From Podarcis raffonei (Eukaryota > Chordata > Lepidosauria > Squamata > Lacertidae), in NCBI RefSeq assembly GCF_027172205.1, contig NC_070614.1:39190001-39254000 (forward strand): DNA of 64,000 bases, written 5' to 3'. The notes beneath the pieces are model-generated. The model saw only the letters and a list, made by a program, of their open reading frames with translations. It was not told the DNA's origin and ran no database searches. Below, piece after piece: positions 46,836 to 55,800 of the stretch. The translations under genes were made by a program, and so were the position numbers. Numbering within the stretch: the first letter of the stretch is position 1; each line of letters starts with the position of its first letter.

Positions 46836-47305
46836 CAGGCGTGCCTTTATCAGATATTTATTTTTAAATTAGTCATGCAAGGTCTAAAGGTGTGGATAAT
46901 AATCTGATGTCTAGTTTGGCCTCAAGGCACTTGGGAGTCTGGAAAAACTGAATTGTGTGTGTGTCCCCATTACTGGCAAGTCTCATTTCTTAAATGGGCT
47001 GGTGGAATGTGAAAGTTGTTTGGGACAACCAGTACATATTGTTACGGGTTGGGGTGACAAGAACCCCACGAGGGAGAAATGCTATTCAGTTGACATTTAA
47101 AGACGAACAAAGCTAATTTGCACTTTCCAAAACAATACATGAACCAAAACACAGCCATCCTTCAAAATCTGGACTTCTCTGCAGGGCATTTATCCAGCCA
47201 AGTGTCTGTATGGAAATGCAAAAACTAGGGTAAACTGTGAGTAAAAATGCATTTAACTGTGAAAATGACATACTGTACAAAAATGCATTCCAGGAGTATA
47301 CACTA

Positions 47306-47993
47306 TACAGAAGTGTGGTGTCCAGATCAAGAGAAGTAGTAGTACCACTCTATTCTGACTTGGTCAGACCGCATCTGGAATACTGTGTCCAATTCTGGGC
47401 ACCACAATTTAAGAAGGATATTGACAAGCTGGAACGTGTGCAGAGGAGTGCAACCAAGGTGGACAGGGGTCTGGAAACTAAGTCTTATGAGGAGCGCTTG
47501 AAAGAGTTGGGTATGTTTAGCCTGGAAAAGAGGCGAATGAGAGGCGACATGATAGCCATCTTCAGATATCTTAAGCGCTGTCACATGGAGGAGGGAGCAT
47601 GCTTGTTTTCTCCTCCTCTGGACCAATGGCTTCCAGTTGCAAGAAAGGAGATACCGACTAAACCAGGCTTCCTCAACCTTGGCCCTCCAGATGTTTTGAG
47701 ACTACAATTCCCAGCATCCCTGACCACTGGTCCTGCTATCTAGGGATCATGGGAGTTGTAGGCCAAAAACATCTGGAGGACAGAGGTTGAGGAACCCTGG
47801 AAACATTCAGAAAAGCTTTCTGATAGTAAGAGCTGTTTGACAGTTCACGAGAGATGGTGAACTCTCCTTCCTTGGAGGTTTTTAAGCAGAGGTTGGATGG
47901 CCATCTGTCATGGATGCTTAAGCTGAGATCCCTGCATTTCAGGGGGTTGGACTAGATGACCCCGGGGTTCCTTCCAACTCCACGATTCTATTT
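47306..47993 (+). mobile_element. CR1-type LINE 3' end
   Basis: The plus-strand frame reads [56 protein letters not shown] and [11 protein letters not shown], the C-terminal ORF2 of CR1. It ends 'ggttggactagatgacccc' and 'ccaactccacgattctat'. Interrupted by a 136-bp palindromic element at 47664. Confidence 0.8.
47664..47799. mobile_element. Palindromic hAT-like MITE inside the CR1
   Basis: CAGGCTTCCTCAACCTTGGC at the left and GAGGTTGAGGAACCCTG at the right, with arms 'gactacaattcccagcatcc' and 'atcatgggagttgtaggcc'. The flanks, GACTAAAC on the left and GAAACATT on the right, fit an 8-bp duplication of CR1 'gactaaac' from which 3 bases were later lost on the right. Confidence 0.7.
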
Positions 47994-48299
47994 GGGAATA
48001 TTGCTTTACCAAACCTGCAGGTGAGGCAAAATTGCACATAGGAATGCCTGCGTTATTAGGAAGATTTCACCCGAAGAATGCTGATGAATTTTCATAAAGA
48101 CTTTAAACAAACAAACAACCTCTGCATGTGGAAATGTGGAGAGCTGAACTTCAGGACGGAAAGCGAGAAACTGAGAATACCCAAAACGGACACTATTCGC
48201 CCATCCTTAGCCAAGTCAACTTCAGCACAAGAAGCTGTTAGCCGTATGGGAAATACTCGAAGGGTTAAAAAATCAAATACAAAAGCCCTGAGCCTAGAG

Positions 48300-48640
48300 A
48301 GGCTCCGAGACACCCGTTGAAGGGGATGCAAAATGCTACGGCACTTTCCCGTTCCGCCCGAAGTGGGGAAGGAACTGAAAGTGGCTTTGGGTCCCCCTCG
48401 CGCGCCGCCCCCGCCCCCCGCCCCTGTCAGAGCAGCAGCAGCAGCAGCAGCAGCAAAGCCAGAGAGGCTGCGCAGTGCGAGCCTCCAGATGTGGGTGGAG
48501 AGAAGCTGCCAGGAGGGACGCAAAAGGTAGGAAGAGAATCATTTCCTCCCTCCGAGGGCCACGTGGTCCCCCTTCTGCTCCAGAGTTTTCTGCTCCCTGG
48601 ATCGGGGGGGCGGGGCGGGGAGCGGACGGTGGGGGTTGGG
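48300..48640 (+). promoter_or_regulatory. CpG island and likely untranslated first exon of the SCAN-ZNF gene
   Basis: CpG-dense stretch with a CAG repeat (48431-48455). A donor CAAAAG|GTAGGAAG lies at 48526/48527. A matching acceptor (attctaaccacag) ends at 50529, 121 bp before the start codon. The exon link is inferred. Confidence 0.5.
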
Positions 48641-49454
48641 GGGTTGGGATCACACCTGGACTAGGGCTGCCTGCTTGCCCTTGCAAATGCACGCATACAC
48701 TCTCTTCCTTGCTGTCTTGAAAGATGACCCGACACGCGTTTGTACACTCCCTTTTCGTAGATCCAGCTTGGAGTGTATACCTATAGATATATATGCTCAT
48801 AGGCGCGCGCGCACACACGCACACATAGATATACATATATATAGACAGTATGCACGCACACACGCACACAGCAGAATGAGGTGGGATCGTTTCCTGGCAC
48901 GGTCCGTCGAGATTTCGCTGTACTACGAAGGACTGTCGATGGAGCGTGCCCTTTTTTTAAACTTGCACGTTGAGTCAAGGGCACCTGCTCCCTGCAGATC
49001 AAGAAATCGAAGCATCTTCGTTTGTTTGTTTTTAGCCTAGCTCACTCTGTCTCGGTTGTACTAGGTTTTTTTTACTGTAGGAAGTTTCTGACATAACGGG
49101 ACAGTGGAACGTGTGAGTCCCCATGCCTGTACCAAAGATTGAAGTGGTACAGTCCTCCTGCATGTGTGGGTCAGGCCCTGACTGCCTTAGAGAAAAAGGT
49201 GAGGCAGCAATGCCTTGACCCACAGGGGTGGGAGGTGGACCTATCACCAGGCTGGCCACTGTGGGAACAGGATGTGGGAACTAGACGGGACATTGGCCTG
49301 ATCCAGCAAGGCCCTTCTTGTGTTCTTATCCGATTCCAGCTCCTCCCAGAACGGCTCCCCAACATTCTATACATTTTGTCAGATCTGACTTTTCTTTCTT
49401 TTCTGTAGAAGTGTTCCTCCATTTTCACTTCTTTTTTCATTTTCTTGTTCCCTA

Positions 49455-49713
49455 AAGGTAAAGGTACCCCTGCCCGTACGGGCCAGTCTTGACAGACTCT
49501 GGGGTTGTGCGCCCATCTCACTCAAGAGGCCGGGGGCCAGCGCTGTCCCTATTTATCTACTTGCACCCAGGGGTGCTTTCAAACTGCTAGGTTGGCAGAC
49601 GCTGGGACCGAGCAGCAGGAGCGCACCCCACCACGGGGATTCGAACCGCCGACGTTTCGATCGGCAAGCCCTAGGCGCTGAGGCTTTTACCCACAGCGCC
49701 ACCCGCGTCCCTT
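49455..49713 (-). mobile_element. Sauria-type SINE, internally deleted
   Basis: Minus strand: AAGGGACGCGGGTGGCGCTG head, complete at the 5' end; B box GGCGGTTCGAATCCCCGTGG; CCAACCTAGCAGTTTGAAAG; GTGCAAGTAGATAAATAGGG; then a jump to the tail TGAGATGGGCGCACAACCCC and CCTTTACCTT. About 100 bp of the body present in the 31329 copy is missing. Confidence 0.8.
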
Positions 49714-49892
49714 CCTTCTTGTTCCCTACCACTATAGAATTTTGCATGTTTATCGGTTTATAGATAAACAAAATCAATCAATCAAGAAACAGCCCTTCCA
49801 CCTGGCTGCATTGAAAGCAAAAGATAAAATAGTTAGGCCCACTTCATCAGCCTTGAGTTTGTGACCAAGTGCAACTTGGTGGTAGCTATTAT

Positions 49893-50135
49893 TTATTTTA
49901 TTTATTGCATTTATATCCCGCCTTTTTCTCCAAAGAGCTGTACATGGTGGCATACATGGTTCTTCCCTTCTTCAGTCTCCACGACAACCCTGTGGGGTGG
50001 GTTAGGCTGAGAGCCACTGACTGGCTCAAGGTCACCCCACCCAGTGAGCTTCATGACTGAGAGGATTTGAACTCTGGCCTCCGAAGTCCTAGCCAGACAC
50101 TCCAGACACTACACCACCCTGGACTAAGCACTTAA
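49893..50135 (-). mobile_element. CORE-SINE (MIR-like)
   Basis: Read on the minus strand: tRNA-like head GGTGGTGTAGTGTCTGGAGT, 'gagttcaaatcc' B box, CATGAAGCTCACTGGGTGGG, CCTTGAGCCAGTCAGTGGCT, and the 3' end AGAAAAAGGCGGGATATAAA. Confidence 0.7.
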
Positions 50136-50650
50136 ATGCATAAAGCATTCTTCTATATGGCTTCCATCTCATTTAAATGCTCTTATCAAGTGGCAGTGCA
50201 TGGACAGTGGTTGTGTCTGCACCAGAGGCCAAGATGGCTGACCACCATATATAATAACTAGCAAGTGTTGTTGGAAGGGCAAACAGGGTTAGCAACTTGT
50301 ATTTTACTTTCTCTGAGGGATCTTGTGTTATTATCAGTCACCACTGTATCTCCATGTCAGGGATTGTGGCTCCCCCCCCCTTCCTTGTACACCTGGGGAC
50401 TGGAATATTAGGCAGGGTGAGAATAAAAATGAAACAATCTTCAGATGAGCAGTCCTGGGCTAAGAGTGTTCCATTTTTCATGACAGGACAATGACTTCAC
50501 TGCCTTACCACAGATTATTCTAACCACAGGCCAAGTCGAGAGATTGAGAGGCCTTTCTCCTCAGCGTGAGAAACTGAAACCGAGAGAAAGCGGCGGCTGC
50601 ATCAGTCCCTTGAGAAGCAAAGAGGCCAGACTTCAACGCCCACTCCCAAA

Positions 50651-53600
50651 ATGGCGGCTCCCCAAGCAGAAATGGCAGACCTGGCACTCCCATTGCCGGT
50701 TCGAGTCAAAATGGAGGCTCAGAGCCAAGCAGCGAGCGCTTCACCAGAAGGAAATGGTAAATTCCCCAGCGTAAGCCCCTGTGGCGCTGCCGAGGAGCTA
50801 GCGAGAGGAGCGTCTGTGCCCAGGGTGAAGCAGGAGCTGGCAGAGGAGCCGCCTCAGAGCTGGGATTGCCAATGGCAGCGAGTGTTGGAGGTGGTGCCCA
50901 CTCCAGTGGCGGCCTCAGTGCAGGACAACCCACAGTTGCCTCCTCTGTCCCAGGGGGGCAACACCGAGGCCTACCTGGCCACCTTTGAGCGAGTGGCTGA
51001 TGCTTCTCAGTGGCCTAGAGAGGAGTGGGTAACTCGACTTGTGCCCGTCCTCAGTGGCCAAGCCCAGCAGGCCTATTTTGGTTTGGATGCGAAAGACAAG
51101 GGCGACTATGGGAAGGTGAAGGTGGCCATTTTGAGGCTGGACAGCTACATGGCCACAGAGGCCCATCGCCAAGGCTTTCGGCACTTCTGTTACCAGGACG
51201 CCGAGGGGCCACGAGGAACGTGCCAGCAGCTCCAGGAGCTTTGCCACCGTTGGCTGAGGCCCGAGAGCCAGACCAAGGAGCAGATCTTGGACCTGCTGAT
51301 CTTGGAGCAGTTCCTTGTCATCCTGCCGCAGGAAATGCAAGACTGGATCAGGGAACGTGGGCCTGAGACCTGCGACCGGGCCGTGGCTCTGGCTGAGGAG
51401 TTTTTGCAGGAGCAGCAGGAGACCGAGAGATGGGCCCAACAGGTATGGGACATAATTGGCCCTGGTCTTTTCTGGGGGTGCCGAGAGGGTTTCATGGGTT
51501 TGCCAACAGGAAATTGAATTCTGTCTAGCAGAAAGGGTGGGGATATATCACTAGGGGTCTAATAAGCTTTTCATAGTGCAAGAGCAGTGTGAAAAATAGA
51601 CACGAGGGTGCAAGTCATCTTGAGAACTGTCCTGGCAGATTCCATCTTTCTCTGAATACAGTGGAACCTCGGCTGTCGCACATAATCCATTCTGGAAGAG
51701 CGTTCGACTTCCAAAACGTTTGACAACTGAGGCACAATGGGCTGTCAGCAAAATCCATTGGAAAAAAGCCGTTTGACTTCTGAGGCGTGTTCGAAAACAA
51801 AAGCATTCCCTTTCGGGTTGTCGGCGTTCGAAAGCCAAAACATTAGACTTCCGAAGCGTTCAACAACTGAGGTTCCACTGTATATGTACTGGGGGGGAAA
51901 TACCTACAAACTATCGAGTAACAGCAGTTATTGAAAAATTTGCCTCTAAAAGCAGCGTACATTGTGTGTGTTGGATGCACAGGAGACCAATTAAAAATCC
52001 GCTGTAGCCCCATGTGGCCACCACAAAGTGGGCTGTGGTTTCATCTGAAAGTGGGAAGGTTATTCCTCACCACAGAATTGGGGGGGGGGGGAGCTTGTCA
52101 ACAAACTCTGTTCATATACTAGCTGTGGTGATTGCATCACACGCTGCCAGCCTCTTGAGGCACAGCGACGGCAGTTCTTTTCTGGTTTCATTCCCTGCAA
52201 GGCTGTTGCTCCACTTTCCCTCGTCCAGTGTTTCTGCTCTGATAATCTGTATGCACCCTGGCTGCTAGCACTTATTTATTCACATCCTTCAGATGGTATT
52301 ATATTATTATTGTTATTGTTGTTAAATATCCTGCCTTTCTCCCAGAACCGTAGATTGTGGTCACTGTCAACATTTGTATGGGGAATCTCGTCATTTGGCC
52401 ACGGGGAGTCTTGACTACGCTTTCATTTTTCTTCTGGCAAAACATTTCATTTCAAACCCATGCAATTGAAACTTATCTTTGTACACCCATAATGGTTAGA
52501 AACCTGACTTGTTGAATAAAGAAACTGAGCTTCTATTGGTGCCACTCGGCATCAGTTTCTGCACAATCTAAATTCTTTCCCCCCCCTTTTTATTTATTTA
52601 TTAACATTCTTATATTTCATCGGTAAACATTGTCATATTACATTACAGGACTTACTATAATTTCCAACATGTATACAAAAATTATATACAGATTTTATAT
52701 ACCTAAAAAGAAAATGAAACAAACAAACAAACAAAAGAAAGAACAAAGAAAAAAAACAATTTCCCCCCAAAAATCATATACATACCAACACACTAGACTT
52801 CCTGTCTTTCCCGTTGTATATTCCTTTTTTACAAATGAATGTACTCTTATTATTATATATTTCTTTACATATTATCTAATACATTCCTATGTCAATATGT
52901 GCTCTTAGTCTTATTTCCCAACTCAGTCTCACTCCAACATCAGTCAAATGCCAGCATAGATAGTGAACCTTTACTGTATTTTTGAACATATGTTTTATAT
53001 CTATCCCACTTTTCCATAATTTTTTGTTTTGAATTGCCTCTCAGGGTATTTGTTAACTGTGCCATTTCAGCAAATTCTTGTAGCTTGTAATGCCAGTCCG
53101 TTATTGTCGGGGCTTCTTGTTCTGCGCAACCTAAATTCAACCGTTTCCCGTTCTGTTCCTTTCAGATAACGGTGCCGATTGAGATGGTTATTGTAAACTC
53201 CCCCATTGTAGACCTGTCGGACTCGACACAGAGACATCTTCGCAGGGAAACCAAACCAGCTGACGAGGATAACAGCTTGCAAGGTAATTGCAACAGGGAA
53301 GTGCCTCAGAAGGATGGCTTTTCCATTTTTGTAGGGTTAGGTTTCTGCGATACAGCAGCCTTTAAGAAAACTGCAGTTCCCAGGAGCTCTGCTTGCCCTC
53401 CTTTCTTTTTGTTACCGGAGATGCCCAGGACTGAGCCCGAGATCGCTGGCATGCAGAGCATGGCATGTTGGTGCCTCCAAGCCAAACGCCCATCTCTCTT
53501 TTCTCCCAACAGAAAGCTACTTTGCAAGCAGAACTGTGGCCAAGGAGCTACACCAGCCTGCGGTGGAGGAGCCGGGAAGGAGAGCTCCGGGAGGATTCGG

Positions 53601-53994
53601 GGAGGCTGTTTTCCCCAGAGGAGACCCTAGAAGGCCGCACGGGAGCGAGCGCGGCGTGGGGCTGCAGCAGAAGGGGGGCTGCCTCTCGGTCCGGGTCATC
53701 AAGGACAGGGGGCTCAGAGGAGTCCTCGCCGACCCGGAAGCAAAGCGCCACCTGTGCAAGGAGTGCGGGAAGAGGTTCCGCAAGAGGTGGGACCTCATTC
53801 GGCACGAGAGGATCCACACGGGCGAGAAGCCCTACCAGTGCCCGGAATGCGGGAACAGCTTCAACAGGAACACCACCCTCACGAAGCACCTCCTCGTCCA
53901 CTCGGGGGAGAAGCCCCACCAGTGCGCTTACTGCGGGAAGAGATTCACGCGGAGGTCGCACGTCGTGAACCACCAGAGGCGCCATTCGTGGTAG
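50651..53994 (+). CDS. Capsid-extended SCAN zinc-finger protein, three fingers
   Basis: Three coding exons, 50651-51442, 53166-53283 and 53513-53994, give 463 residues. The junctions CAACAG|gtatgg, tttcag|ATAACG, CAAG|gtaatt and ccaacag|AAAGC are in phase. Residues 1-90 are acidic/Pro-rich with SUMO-type motifs VKME and VKQE. Residues about 103-165 (NTEAYLATFERVADASQWPR; VPVLSGQAQQAYFGLD) resemble the N-terminal capsid part of Gmr1-like Gypsy Gag. Residues about 172-258 are a complete SCAN domain (FRHFCYQDAEGPR; LCHRWLRPESQTKEQILDLL; LEQFLVILPQEMQDWI), used for dimerisation. Exon 3 ends with three C2H2 fingers (HLCKECGKRF, YQCPECGNSF, HQCAYCGKRF) joined by HTGEKP and HSGEKP linkers. Likely a nuclear transcriptional regulator, intact. 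The orthologue is not identified. ATG 50651 sits in a good Kozak context (aaaATGG). Confidence 0.9.
51659..51880. mobile_element. Tigger-type MITE in SCAN-ZNF intron 1
   Basis: CAGTGGAACCTCGGCTGTCG to CAACTGAGGTTCCACTG, flanked by TA (51657-51658, 51881-51882). The interior repeats 'gttcgacttcc' motifs. Confidence 0.8.
52576..53119 (-). mobile_element. 5'-truncated L1 LINE just before a splice acceptor
   Basis: Minus-strand frame: ITDWHYKLQEFAEMAQLTNT, KQKIMEKWDRYKTYVQKY, the end of an L1 ORF2, followed by a 3' UTR and T-rich tail (plus strand) near 52580-52605. It is flanked by a 19-bp direct repeat with two mismatches, TTCTGCACAATCTAAATTC (52557-52575) and TTCTGCGCAACCTAAATTC (53120-53138). 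It lies in SCAN-ZNF intron 1, antisense to the gene. Confidence 0.8.
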
Positions 53995-54089
53995 GAGCTG
54001 CCTTCCGTTCCTCTCCTCTGCCGACTCTGGCTTGCCCATTAGCCGCGTCTTGTGGGGGTGGGGGGTGTGCCAGTAGAAAGGAAGCATCT

Positions 54090-54720
54090 GTTGTTGCTGT
54101 TTTTATACCACCCTTTATCTGTAGATCACAGGGCAGTTCACAACATAAAAGTACAATATAAAAAACACAAAATACAACAGCCCAATAATCCCCCCCACCC
54201 ACAATGCCAAAGGCATTGATGTCAATCAGCCAAAGACCTGGTGGAAGAGGAATGTTTTTGCCTGGCACCTAAAGGTGTACACTGGTACCTCGGGTTACAG
54301 ATGCTTCATGTTACAGACTCCGCTAAACCAGAAATAGTACCTCAGCTTAAGAACTTTGCTTCAGGATGAGAACAGAAATCGTGCAGCGGTGGTGCGGCGG
54401 CAGTGGGAGGCCCCATTAGCTAAAGTGGTGCTTCAGGTTAAGAACAGTTTCAGGTTAAGAACGGACCTCCAGAACGAATTAAGTTCTTAACCCGAGGTAC
54501 CACTGTATGATGAAGGCACCAGCCGAACCTCCCTGGTGAGAGCATCGCACAAATGTGGAGCCACTGCAGAAAAGACCGGTTCTCATGTTGCCACCCTCCA
54601 GACTTTTATGGAGGAGACACACGAAAAAGGGCCTCAGAAGATGATTTCAGGGTCCTAGTAGGATCATATGGAGAGAAGCAGTCCTTGAGGCATTGCGGTC
54701 CTGAGCCGCATGAAGAGGGT
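54090..54720 (-). mobile_element. LINE 3' end, interrupted by a mariner MITE
   Basis: 'ttataccaccctttatctgt', 'gtttttgcctggcacctaaa' and 'atgatgaaggcaccagccga' match the LINE 3' end at 11127-11560. It is split at 54279 by the element at 54280-54505. It may form the 3' UTR of the SCAN-ZNF gene in part. Confidence 0.6.
54280..54505. mobile_element. Mariner-type MITE, 'ggttaagaac' subfamily
   Basis: CACTGGTACCTCGGGTTACA to TAACCCGAGGTACCACTG, with TA on both sides (54278-54279 and 54506-54507). The uninterrupted equivalent 'aaaagtgtataatgaaggc' at about 11337 confirms the insertion point. Confidence 0.85.
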
Positions 54721-54744
54721 GGCCTGAGAAACCTGTTTTGACTC

Positions 54745-54990
54745 TTGGTTGTTAGGAGACCCCTGTTCCCCTCGCAGAGCTGCAGTTCCCAGAGTGACGT
54801 AACAGTCGCTTCCTCTTCCCAGGGAGTGTTGGGAGTTGTAGCCCCGTGAGACAAGTAGGCCTCATCTAACAACTCTCAGAAAACCCTTTTAAAAACTACA
54901 GTTCCCAGGTTTCTTTTAGGCAAGCCATGTTACTTTATTGGCATGATACTGCTATCAATTGATAGTGCAGATGTGTGTATGTGCTTGTAT
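54745..54990. repeat. Palindromic MITE-like repeat
   Basis: 'agagctgcagttcccagagt', 'gtgttgggagttgtagcccc' and 'aactacagttcccaggtttc' show the family arms. Confidence 0.45.
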
Positions 54991-55089
54991 GTGGGTGAAC
55001 ATTCAAGCAAGCCACCCCTCCCTTTGTATTCTGAAGTGGTGCGACCCAGGAGCATCGGTTCCATACTTTCTGCGTTCAAACTCAGCCTG

Positions 55090-55222
55090 AATTAGGGATA
55101 GCTCAGTCGGTAGAGCATGAGGCTCTTAATCTCAGGGTTGTGGGTTCGGGTCCCACATTGGGCAAAAGATTCCTGCATTGCAGGTTTGACCCTTGTGGTC
55201 CCTTCCAATTCTATGATTCTAT
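55090..55222 (+). mobile_element. tRNA-Lys(CTT)-derived SINE with CR1-type tail
   Basis: GGGATAGCTCAGTCGGTAGA, GCATGAGGCTCTTAATCTCA and GGGTTGTGGGTTCGGGTCCC follow tRNA-Lys(CTT) closely, including the CTT anticodon region. The sequence then runs into GGGCAAAAGATTCCTGCATT and the CR1-like end CCAATTCTATGATTCTATG. The 5' acceptor strand is poor (gcctgaatta), so it is a SINE rather than a working tRNA gene. Confidence 0.75.
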
Positions 55223-55800
55223 GTATTTATCCCACCTTTCCTCCAAGGAGCTCAATGGGAAGTACATAGCCCTCCCCATCTCCATTTTTTCCTCACAACA
55301 ACCCTGTGAGGTAGGTTAGGCCTTAAACGGCCTTGGTCCAGTATACCTGAAGGAGTGTTTCCACCCCCATCGTTCTGCCCGGACACTGAGATCCAGTGCC
55401 GAGGGCCTTCTGGCGGTTCCCTCACTGCGAGAAGCCAAGTTACAGGGAACCAGGCAGAGGGCCTTCTCGGTAGTGGCACCCGCCCTGTGGAATGCCCTCC
55501 CACCAGATGTCAAAGAGAACAACAACTACCAGACTTCTAGAAGACATCTGAAGGCAGCCTTGTTTAGGGAAGCTTTTAATGTTTAACAGACCGCTGTATT
55601 TTAATACTTTGTTGGAAGCCGCCCAGGGTGGCTGGGGAGACCCAGCCAGATGGGCGGGGTATAAATAAATTGTTGTTGTTGTTGTTATATGGGCTGAGTA
55701 AGTGACTGGCCCAAGGTCACCCAGGGAGCTTCATGGCTGAGTGGGGATTTGAACCCTGGTCTCTCAGGTCCTAGTCTGACACCAACCGCCACACTTCGTT
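55222..55800 (-). mobile_element. CORE-SINE split by an L2-like insertion
   Basis: The left half (55222-55320) reads 'tccaaggagctcaatgggaa', 'cacaacaaccctgtgaggta'. The right half (55687-55800) reads 'actggcccaaggtcacccag', 'tcatggctgagtggggattt', 'gaaccctggtctctcagg'. Together they make a backwards CORE-SINE whose middle is interrupted by the LINE at 55321-55686. Confidence 0.7.
55321..55686 (+). mobile_element. L2-like LINE 3' end
   Basis: Contains the 'tacctgaaggagtgtttcca', 'gtggaatgccctcccaccag' and 'agaagacatctgaaggcagc' coding tail, then 'ggctggggagacccagccag', 'ggggtataaataaattgttg' and a (GTT)n tail. Close to the copies at 31062 and 43005. Confidence 0.78.

Larger units (their letters stand above)
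47090..48190. repeat. Unclassified AT-rich interspersed repeat, copy 4, split by CR1
   Basis: The left half (47090-47305) has 'gctaatttgcactttccaaa', 'cacagccatccttcaaaatc' and 'aaaaatgcat' units. The right half (from about 47995) has 'attttcataaagac' and 'tgcatgtggaaatgtggaga'. A CR1 sits between them. Confidence 0.55.

Noticed and set aside
55096-55168. Possible tRNA-Lys(CTT) gene
   Set aside because: The anticodon arm and B box are good, but the acceptor stem does not pair and a SINE body with CR1-like tail follows.
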